Positions 51,829-60,136 of a DNA stretch of 64,000 nt are shown here, piece after piece. The translations under genes were made by a program, and so were the position numbers. Location of the stretch: positions 1,736,001-1,800,000 of the forward strand of contig NZ_CP108423.1 in NCBI RefSeq assembly GCF_035917235.1. Direction: 5' to 3'. Source of the stretch: Streptomyces sp. NBC_01294. GTDB taxonomy: Bacteria > Actinomycetota > Actinomycetes > Streptomycetales > Streptomycetaceae. Under the pieces are notes generated by a model. That model was not told the origin of the DNA, ran no database searches, and worked only from the letters and a program-made list of their open reading frames with translations. Numbering within the stretch: the first letter of the stretch is position 1; every line of letters starts with the position of its first letter.

Positions 51829-53199
51829 GTGGCCGATGCCTCCGCCCGCCTCAACACGGGCAGTCACGACCGCCCGGTGTCCCCCGAGTTGTCCCGGTAC
51901 ATGGCGGGCGATTGGGCCGCGTCCCCCCTGCCCGACACGGCGCGCGTCCCCGGCCACGCGGTGACCCCGGCCCGCCGGGCACGGCTCTCGGCCCGCTTCC
52001 CGGGAGAGCGTCTGATCGTCCCGGCCGGCGAGCTGAAGGTCCGCTCCAACGACTGCGACCACCGCTTCCGCCCGCACAGTGCGTACGCCTGGCTGACGGG
52101 CCTCACGGGTGAGGACCAGGCCGGCCACGTCCTGGTCATGGAGCCGTCGGGCCCGCACGCCCACGAGGCGGTGCTGTACCTGCGGCCGCGCTCGCCGCGG
52201 GCGGAGGGCGACGGGGAGTTCTACCGGGACCGCCGGTACGGGGAGTTCTGGGTGGGCCGCCGGCCGGACCTGGCGGAGGCGGAACGCCTCACCGGCATCC
52301 GCTGCGCACACCTGGACGGGCTCGGATCAGCGGCAGGCCGCAACGCCGCCTCCGACGCGGAACTCGCCTGCGCGCTCGCGGAGTTGCGCCTGGTGAAGGA
52401 CGCCTGGGAGGTCGAGCAGCTCCAACTGGCCGTCGACCACACGGCGGCGGGCTTCGAGGACGTCGTACGGGCCCTGCCGCGCGCCCTGGCGCACCCGCGC
52501 GGGGAGCGGTGGATCGAGGGCGTCTTCGGCCTGCGCGCCCGCGCCGAGGGCAACGGCACCGGGTACGAGACGATCGCGGCGTCGGGCGCCCACGCGTGCA
52601 CCCTGCACTGGATCCGCAACGACGGCCGGCTGAACGGGGACGACCTGCTCCTGCTGGACGCGGGCGTGGAGACGGACACCCTCTACACGGCGGACATCAC
52701 CCGCACCCTCCCGCTGTCGGGCCGCTTCTCCCCCGTCCAGCGGCAGGTGTACGAGCTGGTCCTCGCCGCCCAGGAGGCGGGCATCGCGGCGCTGCGCCCG
52801 GGGGCGAGCTTCGGGGACTTCCACCGGGCCGGGATGCGGGTGATCGCGGAGGGCCTGGCGGAGTGGGGCGTCCTGAAGGACGCGGAGGGCGACCTGCACC
52901 GGCGCTACACGCTGTGCAGCAGCGGCCACATGCTCGGGCTGGACGTGCACGACTGCGCGAAGGCGCGGGCGGAGACGTACCTGGACGGAATCCTGGAGGA
53001 GGGCCAGGTCCTGACGGTGGAGCCGGGCCTGTACCTGCAGCCCGACGACGAGACCCTCCCGGCGGAGCTGCGGGGCATCGGCGTCCGCATCGAGGACGAC
53101 CTGGTCATCACGGCGGACGGCGCACGCCTGATGTCGGGCGCGCTGCCGCGCACGGTCGCCGGCATCGAGGAGTGGATGGGCCGGCTGCTGGAGGGCTAG
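51829..53199 (+). CDS. Xaa-Pro aminopeptidase (M24B)
   Basis: A 456-residue metallo-aminopeptidase of the AMPP type that removes the residue before proline. The five metal ligands are visible: LLLDAGVE, YTADITRT, SSGHMLGLDVHD, LTVEPGLYL and VRIEDDLV. The N-terminal creatinase-like domain includes SNDCDHRFRPHSAYAWLTG. There is no signal peptide, so it works on imported peptides. GTG at 51829 has GAAGGAG five bases upstream. It is divergent from the collagenase and shares its operator region, which fits a role in degrading proline-rich peptides. Confidence 0.92.
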   Translation: MADASARLNTGSHDRPVSPELSRYMAGDWAASPLPDTARVPGHAVTPARRARLSARFPGERLIVPAGELKVRSNDCDHRFRPHSAYAWLTGLTGEDQAGHVLVMEPSGPHAHEAVLYLRPRSPRAEGDGEFYRDRRYGEFWVGRRPDLAEAERLTGIRCAHLDGLGSAAGRNAASDAELACALAELRLVKDAWEVEQLQLAVDHTAAGFEDVVRALPRALAHPRGERWIEGVFGLRARAEGNGTGYETIAASGAHACTLHWIRNDGRLNGDDLLLLDAGVETDTLYTADITRTLPLSGRFSPVQRQVYELVLAAQEAGIAALRPGASFGDFHRAGMRVIAEGLAEWGVLKDAEGDLHRRYTLCSSGHMLGLDVHDCAKARAETYLDGILEEGQVLTVEPGLYLQPDDETLPAELRGIGVRIEDDLVITADGARLMSGALPRTVAGIEEWMGRLLEG

Positions 53200-53202
53200 G
53201 GC

Positions 53203-53275
53203 GTGTCGTCAAAGCAGCGTCGGCCGCCCGAAGGGCGTGCCTGGCCCCGCCGGCCAGACGGGACTTTGACGACAC
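53203..53275. repeat. 73-bp palindromic element after the aminopeptidase gene
   Basis: GTGTCGTCAAAG at 53203-53214 is the exact inverse of CTTTGACGACAC at 53264-53275. The GC-rich middle contains further small stems. It could be a terminator or a dispersed MITE-like element. Confidence 0.65.
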
Positions 53276-53329
53276 AACCCAGGACCCGGCCCGTCTTGCC
53301 GATCAGCCCGGGGCCGGGGGTTCACGTCG

Positions 53330-54256
53330 TCATCCTTCACCGGGTTGCTCGTGCCCCGGGTCGCCGGCCTCTTCGGCGCGCTCGTACCAGAATCGAGCTC
53401 CCTCGGCGTCCCCCTCGTCTTCCAGCAGGGAGCCGAGGAGGCGCATGGCGTCGGTCCCGCCGGCCTCCGCGGCCCGCACGAACCACGCGATCGCCCCCTC
53501 GGCATCCCCTTGCTCGTTGTCCAGGGCGCCGAGATTGAACATGGAGGGCGCGTCGCCGCGGTCGGCGGCGAGCTCCCAGCACACGCGGGCGCCGTCGGCA
53601 TCGCCCCCCTGGTAGCGCAGGACCCCGCGTTTGAACAAGGCGACGGGGTGGCCCGTCAGGCCGGCCCGCTCGTACCAGGTCTCGGCTGCCTCCGCGTCCC
53701 CCTGCTCTTCCAGCAGGGAGCCGAGGTGGTGCATGGCGTCGGTGTTGCCCGCGTCGGCGGCCTGCCCGTACCAGAGGCGGGCTCCCGCGGAGTCCCCTTG
53801 CCGGGCCAGCAGGACGCCGAGGTTGCACATGGCGGTGGAGTGCCCCTGCGTCGCGGCACGCAGCCACCAGGCGTGGGCTTCCTCGGTATCCCCCCGGTCC
53901 GCCAGCACGGCGCCGAGGTTGCTCATGGCACCGGGGTCGCCGGCCTCGGCGGCACGCCGGAACCAGGCGCCGGCTCCCTCGACGTCCTGCTCCGTCAACA
54001 GCAGGCAACCCAGGTCACCCATGGCGCCGAGGTGACCGGCTTCGGCGGCACGCCGGTAGCAGCCGCGGGCCCCCTCGGTGTCCCCGTGATCGGCCAGCAG
54101 GACGCCGAGGTCGTACATGGCATCCGGGTCGCCGGCCGCGGCGGCACCTTCCAGCCCGGCCGGGCTCGCCTCGGGACGCTCTTCGCCCGGCGAGGGCGTC
54201 GCCGTCGCCCGGTACGGCTCCCGCTCGGGCTCCCCGCGCTTCCTTCGCCATCGCAT
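53330..54256 (-). CDS. Sel1/TPR-like repeat protein
   Basis: This 308-residue protein is built almost wholly of about seven 36-residue helical repeats of the form AxxGDxxAMxNLGVLLAxxGDxEGAxxWYxRAAEAG. Such repeats are protein-protein interaction scaffolds. The N-terminal 40 residues are basic and disordered (MRWRRKRGEPEREPYRATAT). ATG at 54256 has AGGA eight bases upstream. Repeats are similar at DNA level, suggesting internal duplication. Partners are unknown; the next gene on the strand is 112 bases away and may be unrelated. Confidence 0.8.
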   Translation of the reverse strand: MRWRRKRGEPEREPYRATATPSPGEERPEASPAGLEGAAAAGDPDAMYDLGVLLADHGDTEGARGCYRRAAEAGHLGAMGDLGCLLLTEQDVEGAGAWFRRAAEAGDPGAMSNLGAVLADRGDTEEAHAWWLRAATQGHSTAMCNLGVLLARQGDSAGARLWYGQAADAGNTDAMHHLGSLLEEQGDAEAAETWYERAGLTGHPVALFKRGVLRYQGGDADGARVCWELAADRGDAPSMFNLGALDNEQGDAEGAIAWFVRAAEAGGTDAMRLLGSLLEDEGDAEGARFWYERAEEAGDPGHEQPGEG

Positions 54257-54368
54257 GCCTTCGATCCTGGGGGGATCCCGCACCGAAGGCGACAGCTCGG
54301 GCCCCGGCCTACGCCACTCGGACGATGCCGGCCCCGCCGGTCTCGCGGCCGGTCTCGCGGCCGTCCCG

Positions 54369-54935
54369 TCACAGCGATTCGTCGGCGGCTCTGTCCATGA
54401 AGGTCTGCAGCGCCGCCAGTTGCCGCCGCACCGCCGCATCGAACTCGGCGTCGGTCTTCTTCAGGTCGACGCCTTCGGGACCCTCGGGGTACCCGGTCGC
54501 CATGGCCCCCACCTGGGCGGAGCGGGCTTCGATCTCCTTCAGGTCGCTCCTGCCCTCCGGCGTCGTCACGAGGCGCACCGTGGTGAGGGCCCGCGAGAGG
54601 TCGGTGTTGGCCGGGGCGAACTTGTCCTCGAACTGACGTTGCCTCTGCTCCGGACTCTTGGCGGGGTCGAGGCTCACGGTCAGCAGCTGGGTGGCCTGCT
54701 GCACGTACTTGTTCGTGCTCGCCGCAAGTTCGACGTAGGCGGCCCGCCGGATGTCCGCCCGCCGTGCGTGGGTCTCCTCGCGGTGCGTGTCCTTGGCTTC
54801 GAAGTAGGCGAGCGTGCTTCCCGTGAGGCCGGCCAGGGCGCCGATCAGTGCTCCCCAGAGCGCGGCGAAGGCGGTCCCGTGCTGCCGTGGCCGCTCGTTG
54901 GCGCCGGCGCGCGCCTTGTTCTGCTTCTGCGTCAT
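54369..54935 (-). CDS. Membrane-anchored helical protein, unknown function
   Basis: This 188-residue protein has one hydrophobic segment at about 22-45 (AFAALWGALIGALAGLTGSTLAYF), followed by a long charged helical region likely to be coiled coil (AKDTHREETHARRADIRRAAYVEL, then KSPEQRQRQFEDKF). No family is recognised. ATG at 54935 is chosen because the frame upstream is made of the heptanucleotide repeat and its flank; the ribosome site is weak. Confidence 0.6.
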   Translation of the reverse strand: MTQKQNKARAGANERPRQHGTAFAALWGALIGALAGLTGSTLAYFEAKDTHREETHARRADIRRAAYVELAASTNKYVQQATQLLTVSLDPAKSPEQRQRQFEDKFAPANTDLSRALTTVRLVTTPEGRSDLKEIEARSAQVGAMATGYPEGPEGVDLKKTDAEFDAAVRRQLAALQTFMDRAADESL

Positions 54936-55026
54936 GGAGCACCCGTGCCGCGGCCGCGCCCAGACCGGGCCGGAGGCCGTTCGGATGAGGTCCAGGACCT
55001 CGGCGACATCGGCGTGTTCCTCCACT

Positions 55027-55071
55027 CTCGGCACTCGGCACTCGGCACTCGGCACTCGGCACTCGGCACTC
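55027..55071. repeat. Heptanucleotide tandem repeat (CTCGGCA, six copies)
   Basis: Six perfect 7-bp units run from 55027 to 55068 plus CTC. The LysR stop codon (55072-55070) sits on the last partial unit, and the array lies about 92 bases upstream of the membrane-anchored protein start. Copy changes would shift spacing by seven. Confidence 0.9.
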
Positions 55072-56080
55072 AGAGTCCACACCAGGGATCGGCGGGCCGC
55101 ATCCCGTGCGGACGCGCCGGCGGACCTGCCGGTGGGCCGCCGGCCGACCCGTCAGGTGCCGGGCGCGTCCTGTTCCGCGACGCGGGGGCCTTGAGCCGGG
55201 ACGTGAGCTCCTCGACGAACGCCTCCAGATGGGGCGGGCGCGGTCCGGTCCGGGTGGCGCAGAACCAGGTGCGGGTCAGCGGCCGTGCGCCGATGCGGAC
55301 GAGGGCGAGGTCGTGCGAGGCCGCGTACGGGGCGGCCACCCAGTTGGGCAGCACCGTCACGCCCTGGCCGCCCGCCACCATCTCGACCACCAGGTCGGTC
55401 ACCACCGGCATGGTGGTGATCCGGGCCGGGCGGGCCCCGGCGGGGATCGGCAGCGGCATCGACGGGATGCGCTTCTGGTCGTAGAAGTCGTAGAGGACCA
55501 GGTCGGCGCCGTCGAAGTCACGGGCGGTCAGGTGCGCGCGCGAGGCCCACGGGTGCCCGGCGGGCACCACGGCCACCATCTCGTCCTCGAACAGCCTGGT
55601 CAGCGACACCCGGTCCATCTGCAGGTCCGGCTTGGTGACCAGGGCGACGTCGACCAGGTCGGCGAGCAGCGCCGGGATCGGCGCGTCGTCGGGGACGGTC
55701 TCGATGCGCACGTCGATGTCCGGCTCGCGCTCGCGGAAGGCGCGGAGCACCGGCGGCAGCCAGGGGAAGGTCGTGCTGCACTGCGCGGTGAAGCGGACCC
55801 GCCGGTCGCGCCCGTCGCGCAGCTCCCGCAGGTCCCGGGAGGCCGATGCCAGTTCGCCGAGGACGTGGCGGGCCGCGACCAGCAGGCGGCGGCCCGCGGC
55901 GTTGGGGACCAGGCGGCGGCCCTTGCGGTCGAAGAGGGGCATGCCCAGGCGGGCCTCCAGCCGGGTGAGCCGCTGGCTGAGCGCGGGCTGGCTCACGTAG
56001 AGCCGCTCGGCGGCCGCGGTCAGCGAGCCGGCCTCGGCGGTGGCGTCCAGGAGTTCCAGGTCACGCAGGTCCACATCCAT
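55070..56080 (-). CDS. LysR-family transcriptional regulator
   Basis: This 336-residue regulator has the N-terminal winged helix (LELLDATAEAGSLTAAAERLYVSQPALSQRLTRLEARLG) and an effector domain with VRFTAQCSTTFPWLPPVLRAF and GGQGVTVLPNWVAAPYAA. It is divergent from the SDR/tautomerase pair, with 111 bases between, the usual arrangement for a LysR protein and its targets. The C-terminus has a Pro/Arg-rich extension of about 30 residues that ends at the heptanucleotide array, possibly a frame lengthened by local change. Confidence 0.9.
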   Translation of the reverse strand: MDVDLRDLELLDATAEAGSLTAAAERLYVSQPALSQRLTRLEARLGMPLFDRKGRRLVPNAAGRRLLVAARHVLGELASASRDLRELRDGRDRRVRFTAQCSTTFPWLPPVLRAFREREPDIDVRIETVPDDAPIPALLADLVDVALVTKPDLQMDRVSLTRLFEDEMVAVVPAGHPWASRAHLTARDFDGADLVLYDFYDQKRIPSMPLPIPAGARPARITTMPVVTDLVVEMVAGGQGVTVLPNWVAAPYAASHDLALVRIGARPLTRTWFCATRTGPRPPHLEAFVEELTSRLKAPASRNRTRPAPDGSAGGPPAGPPARPHGMRPADPWCGL

Positions 56081-56191
56081 AACGCGGGATTATGACATGC
56101 TCCAATTTCCGTCGTGGTGTTATGGGTTGAGAGTTCGTAGGTTTCCGGTGTCAGCAGGACGAACCGACCCGCCGCGAAAGGCACACGCCTC

Positions 56192-56959
56192 ATGACCGAC
56201 ACCGCCACCCCCACCGGCACCACCACCCCCACCACCACCGCTCTCGTCACCGGCTCTTCCAGCGGCATCGGCCTGGACATCGCCCGCGCCTTCCTGGCGA
56301 GCGGCGCCAGCGTCGTCCTGGGCGGCCGGGACGCCGACCGCCTCGCCAAGGCCGCGGCCGGCCTCGGCCACCCGGAGCGGACCGCGTGGGTCGCGGGCTC
56401 GATCGCCGATCCGGCGACCGGCGAGGCCCTCGTCCGCACCGCGCTCGACCGCTTCGGCGGCATCGACGTCCTGGTCAACAACGCGGGCACCTTCGCCCCC
56501 AAGCCCTTCACCGAGGTCACCGAGGACGAGCTCGACGGATTCCTGACCGGCAACCTCAAGGGGACCTACCTGACCACCCAGGCGGTGGTACGGGCGCTGC
56601 GCGCACAGGGCCGGGGCGGCAGCATCGTCAACATCGGCACCGTCCTGGTGGACCACGGGCTGGCGGGCTTCCCGTCCTCCGCGCCCGTGGTCAGCAAGGG
56701 CGGCGTGCACGCGCTGACGACCAGCCTGGCCGCAGAGCTCGCCGCCGACGGCATCCGCGTCAACCTCGTGTCACCCGGCATCATCCGCACGCCGCTGCAC
56801 GCGGGCTCCGACGTGGACTCCTTCGGCGGGCTCGCCCTGCTGAACCGCGTCGGCGAGGTCTCCGACGTCTCCGAGGCGGTGCTCTACCTCGCGGGCGCCC
56901 GGTTCGTCACGGGCCACGCCCTGCGCGTGGACGGCGGCCACGTCACCGGCCGCGCCTGA
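56192..56959 (+). CDS. Short-chain dehydrogenase/reductase-like protein lacking the catalytic tyrosine
   Basis: This 255-residue SDR-fold protein has the cofactor motif TGSSSGIG and NNAG. In the place of the active-site YxxxK it reads PVVSK, so the Tyr is replaced, and the upstream catalytic Ser region (NIGTVLVDHG) also differs. The Lys is kept. The C-terminal GHALRVDGGHVTG is normal. It may be a non-canonical oxidoreductase or an NAD-binding protein. It is followed by a tautomerase and divergent from a LysR gene. Confidence 0.82.
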   Translation: MTDTATPTGTTTPTTTALVTGSSSGIGLDIARAFLASGASVVLGGRDADRLAKAAAGLGHPERTAWVAGSIADPATGEALVRTALDRFGGIDVLVNNAGTFAPKPFTEVTEDELDGFLTGNLKGTYLTTQAVVRALRAQGRGGSIVNIGTVLVDHGLAGFPSSAPVVSKGGVHALTTSLAAELAADGIRVNLVSPGIIRTPLHAGSDVDSFGGLALLNRVGEVSDVSEAVLYLAGARFVTGHALRVDGGHVTGRA

Positions 56960-57027
56960 GCCCCTCCGACCCCCCGCCCCCCCGCCCCGCCGACCCCCCG
57001 CCCCTCCACCGGAAGGACATCCACACC

Positions 57028-57240
57028 GTGCCGTACGTCAACGTCAAGATCACCCGCGAAGGCGCCACCGCCGCCCAGAAGGCCGAGATCATCGCCGGCG
57101 TGACCGACCTGCTGGTCAGGGTCCTCGACAAGGACCCGTCCACCACCTTCGTCCTCATCGACGAGGTCGACCTGGAGGACTGGGGCATCGGCGGCGTCCC
57201 GACGGAGGAGTACCGCCGCCGCAACCGCGCACGCGGCTAG
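57028..57240 (+). CDS. 4-oxalocrotonate tautomerase-family protein
   Basis: This 70-residue protein has Pro as residue 2 (PYVNVKITREG), which becomes the catalytic N-terminal proline after removal of Met. The family pattern TAAQKAEIIAGVTDLL and TTFVLIDEV follows. GTG at 57028 follows GGAAGGA by ten bases. Such enzymes interconvert keto and enol forms in aromatic breakdown. It lies 68 bases after the SDR gene, probably in one transcript under the LysR protein. Confidence 0.85.
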   Translation: MPYVNVKITREGATAAQKAEIIAGVTDLLVRVLDKDPSTTFVLIDEVDLEDWGIGGVPTEEYRRRNRARG

Positions 57241-57306
57241 CTCCCACGGCCGGCCCCCACGGCCGGCGGCCCACCGCCGCCGGCCGGGGTGACCTGGCTC
57301 ACAAGC

Positions 57307-57333
57307 TGTCACAGCGTTCGGTCACGCGGTGTC
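57307..57333 (+). promoter_or_regulatory. ECF41-type promoter before the sigma gene
   Basis: TGTCACA at 57307-57313, a 16-base spacer and TGTC at 57330-57333 resemble the ECF41 promoter (TGTCACA then CGTC). It lies upstream of the ECF41 sigma gene, consistent with autoregulation. Confidence 0.55.
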
Positions 57334-57458
57334 TTGAGGCCGTACCCCTCGAAGCGAAGGGGACATCATGTACGAGAACACCGTGAGGACCTTGCCGTGG
57401 ATGCACGCTTCACGACCGCCGGCGACCAGGGCCGGCCGCCCAGGACGGAGATCGGGAC

Positions 57459-58355
57459 ATGAGCGACCGGGCCGCCGGCGCGGCGACCGAGACGTTCGTC
57501 GCCCACCGCAACCTGCTCTTCACCGTCGCCTACGAGATGCTCGGTTCGGCGGCCGACGCCGAGGACGTGCTCCAGGAGACCTGGCTGCGCTGGATCGAGG
57601 TCGACCTGGAGCAGGTGCGCGACCAGCGCGCCTACCTGGTCCGGATCACGACCCGGCAGTCGCTCAACCGGCTGCGCACGATGAGCCGCCGCAAGGAGGC
57701 CTACGTCGGCCCATGGCTGCCCGAGCCGCTGCTCACCGCGCCCGACGTGGCCGAGGACGCCCTGCTCGCCGAGAGCGTGTCGATGGCGCTGATGCTCGTC
57801 CTCGAAACGCTGTCGCCGACCGAGCGCGCCGTCTTCGTCCTGCGCGAGGTGTTCGACGTCGACTACGACGAGATCGCGGCCGCCGTCGGCAAGAGCCCCG
57901 CGGCCGTCCGCCAGATCGCGCACCGCGCCCGCAAGCACGTCGACGCCCGCCGACCCCGCCGGACGGTCTCCGCCCGCCAGACCCGGGAGGCCCTGGAGTC
58001 GTTCCGGCGCGTCCTCGAGACCGGCGACCCGCAGGGCCTCCTCGACGTGCTCGCCCCGGACGTCGTGCTGATGAGCGACGGCGGCGGCATCAAGCAGGCC
58101 GCGCTGCGGCCGATCGCCGGCGCCGACAAGGTGGCCCGCTTCATGATCGGCGGCCTCGGCAAGAACAAGAGCCCGATCACGCTCGCCCCCACCGTGGTCA
58201 ACGGCAGCCCGGCCCTCGTCGTCCACCTGGACGGGGTGATCGACGGCATCATGGCGGTCCGCGTCGAGGACGGCCGCATCATCGGCCTCTACTACGTCCG
58301 CAACCCGGAGAAGCTCTCGCGCGTCGCCTCCGAGACCCCGCTCACCCTGCGGTGA
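57459..58355 (+). CDS. ECF41-group sigma factor with SnoaL-like C-terminal domain
   Basis: This 298-residue sigma factor has region 2 (AYEMLGSAADAEDVLQETWLRW) and region 4 (LSPTERAVFVLREVFDVDYDEIAAAVGKSPAAVRQIAHRARKHV). The C-terminal SnoaL-like domain replaces an anti-sigma factor. ECF41 marks are the linker WLPEP and the tail NPEKL (consensus NPDKL). GGAG lies eight bases before ATG. ECF41 genes usually neighbour a carboxymuconolactone decarboxylase or oxidoreductase; here the nearest candidates are the SDR and tautomerase. A matching promoter lies upstream. Confidence 0.9.
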   Translation: MSDRAAGAATETFVAHRNLLFTVAYEMLGSAADAEDVLQETWLRWIEVDLEQVRDQRAYLVRITTRQSLNRLRTMSRRKEAYVGPWLPEPLLTAPDVAEDALLAESVSMALMLVLETLSPTERAVFVLREVFDVDYDEIAAAVGKSPAAVRQIAHRARKHVDARRPRRTVSARQTREALESFRRVLETGDPQGLLDVLAPDVVLMSDGGGIKQAALRPIAGADKVARFMIGGLGKNKSPITLAPTVVNGSPALVVHLDGVIDGIMAVRVEDGRIIGLYYVRNPEKLSRVASETPLTLR

Positions 58356-58406
58356 CCGGGGGCGGATCCCCGGCAGGCCGGACCTGCCGGGGCACCGCCC
58401 CCACCG

Positions 58407-58805
58407 CTACGGCAGGACGGCGACCCCGTCGAGTTCCACCATGGCCTGCTCGTCCCAGAGCCGGACCACTCCGATCACGGCCATCGCCGGATAGTCCCGG
58501 CCCGCCAATCTCCGCCAGATCCGGCCCAGTTCGCCCGCCCTCTCCCGGTACGCCGCCACGTCCACCGCGTACACGGTGACCCGGGCCAGGTCCGCCGGGG
58601 CGCCGCCCGCCGCGGCGAGGGCGGCCAGGAGGTTGGCCAGCGCCACCTCGAACTGCTCCGCCAGGCCCTCCCCCACCACCTTGCCCGAGCCGTCCAGCGC
58701 GGTCTGGCCGGCCAGGAACACCAGCCGGGATCCGGTCGCCGCGACCGCGTGCGAGAAGCCGGTCGCGGGCGACAGCTCCTCCGGATTGATCCGGTCGAGA
58801 CTCAT
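58407..58805 (-). CDS. RidA-family (YjgF) protein
   Basis: This 132-residue Rid-superfamily protein has GFSHAVAATGSRLVFLAGQTALDGSG, NLLAALAAAGGAPADLARVTVYAVD and PAMAVIGVVRLWDEQAMVELDGVAV. Classical RidA has an Arg that binds 2-imino acids in RTTVQ-like context; here GVVRLW keeps an Arg. Members in aromatic-amine pathways hydrolyse reactive imines. It overlaps the acyl-CoA dehydrogenase stop by four bases (ATGA), so the two are cotranslated in the aryl-CoA cluster. Confidence 0.85.
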   Translation of the reverse strand: MSLDRINPEELSPATGFSHAVAATGSRLVFLAGQTALDGSGKVVGEGLAEQFEVALANLLAALAAAGGAPADLARVTVYAVDVAAYRERAGELGRIWRRLAGRDYPAMAVIGVVRLWDEQAMVELDGVAVLP

Positions 58806-60019
58806 CGCGCGGCCACCTCCCCCGACAGTTCCCCGGACGGTTCCCCGGGCAGTGGCCCCGCCGGAGCCCCGGGCAGCGCGCCGTTCTGCGTCCCGGGCAG
58901 GGCCGCGTACAGCTCCTTCGCGATGATCGTGCGCTGCACCTCGCTCGCCCCCTCGTAGATCCGCGGCGCCCGTACCTCCCGGTAGAGGTGTTCGAGCAGG
59001 TGGCCCCGCTGGAGGGCGACCGCTCCGTGCAGTTGGACCGCGTGGTCCACCACGTACTGGGCCGTCTCGGTGGCGAGCAGCTTCGCCATCGCCGCGTGCC
59101 GCGGGACGTCCGCCGCTCCCCGGTCGTAGGCCCCGGCCGCCGCGTACACCAGCAGCCGGGCCGCCTCCGTGCGGGTGGCCATCTCGGCCACCCGGTGCGC
59201 CACCGCCTGGAGGTCGCTCAACGTGCCGCCGAACGCCGCCCGGCCCGCCGTGTACGCGAGCGTCGCGTCCAGCGCGGCCCGGGCCATGCCCACCGCGAAC
59301 GCGCCGACGCTCGGCCGGAAGAGGTTCAGGGTGTCCATCGCGACGCGGAAGCCCCGCCCGGGCTCGCCGAGCAGGTCCCGCGGGCCGACCGGGACCCCGT
59401 CGAAGGACAGGGAGCCGATGGGGTGCGGGGACAGCATGTCCAGCGGTTCACCGGAGAGTCCGGGGCGGTCCGCCGGGACCAGGAAGGCCGACACCCCCTT
59501 CGCGCCCGGCCCTTCACCCGTTCGGGCGAACACCGTGTAGAAGTCCGCCTCCGGGGCGTTGGAGATCCAGCGCTTCTCGCCGCTGAGCCGCCAGCCGCCC
59601 CGGGCGGCCGGGTCGGGCTCGGCCGCCAGCGCCAGCGCGGCCGCGTCCGAGCCCGCCCCCGGCTCGCTCAGCGCGAAGGCCGCCACCGCCCGCCCGGCGC
59701 GCACCTGCGGCAGCCAGCGCTCCCGCTGCGCCTCGCTCCCCGCCCGCAGGACCGGGTACGCCCCGAGCCCCTGGAGCGCGAGGGCCGTCTCGGCCTCCGT
59801 ACAGCCGTAGGCGAGGGACTCCCGCAGCAGGCACAGTTCCAGCGCGCCCGAGGCGAACACCCGCTGCAGCAGGCCCAGCTCGCCCAGCGCCGCCAGCAGC
59901 GGCCGGTTGACCTTTCCCGGTTCCCCCTTCTCGGCCAGCGGCCTGAGCCGATCGGCCGCCAGTGCGCGCAACTGCCCGCACCACTCCTCCTGGTCCACCC
60001 CGAGCGCGAATCCGGTCAT
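58802..60019 (-). CDS. Acyl-CoA dehydrogenase
   Basis: This 405-residue FAD enzyme has the family motifs AFALSEPGAGSDAAAL and GWRLSGEKRWISNAPEADFY, RAAFGGTLSDLQAVAHRVAEM, and near the C-terminus VQLHGAVALQRGHLLEHLYREVRAPRIYEGASEV with the IYEG active-site region. It oxidises an acyl-CoA to the enoyl-CoA in the cytosol. It is divergent from the aryl-CoA ligase with 117 bases between, and its partner RidA overlaps it. Related genes occur in 2-aminobenzoyl-CoA and benzoate clusters. Confidence 0.9.
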   Translation of the reverse strand: MTGFALGVDQEEWCGQLRALAADRLRPLAEKGEPGKVNRPLLAALGELGLLQRVFASGALELCLLRESLAYGCTEAETALALQGLGAYPVLRAGSEAQRERWLPQVRAGRAVAAFALSEPGAGSDAAALALAAEPDPAARGGWRLSGEKRWISNAPEADFYTVFARTGEGPGAKGVSAFLVPADRPGLSGEPLDMLSPHPIGSLSFDGVPVGPRDLLGEPGRGFRVAMDTLNLFRPSVGAFAVGMARAALDATLAYTAGRAAFGGTLSDLQAVAHRVAEMATRTEAARLLVYAAAGAYDRGAADVPRHAAMAKLLATETAQYVVDHAVQLHGAVALQRGHLLEHLYREVRAPRIYEGASEVQRTIIAKELYAALPGTQNGALPGAPAGPLPGEPSGELSGEVAAR

Positions 60020-60136
60020 CCGAATGTCCCCGCATCTATCGCGTCCTGTTGACTGCCGTCACCATCACGATACGCTCGTGGGGCAACAGCACGGCCGGCT
60101 CCACCCATTCCGGACCGCTGCAGGGGGCGACCCGCC

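Noticed and set aside
55027..55071. CRISPR-like array
   Set aside because: The units are 7 bp and contiguous without spacers, so it is a simple tandem repeat.
57368..57458. Possible small gene between the ECF41 promoter and the sigma gene (MYENTVRTLPWM start)
   Set aside because: It runs without stop into another frame of the sigma gene, resembles no known partner of ECF41 and has only a weak ribosome site; kept as leader sequence.
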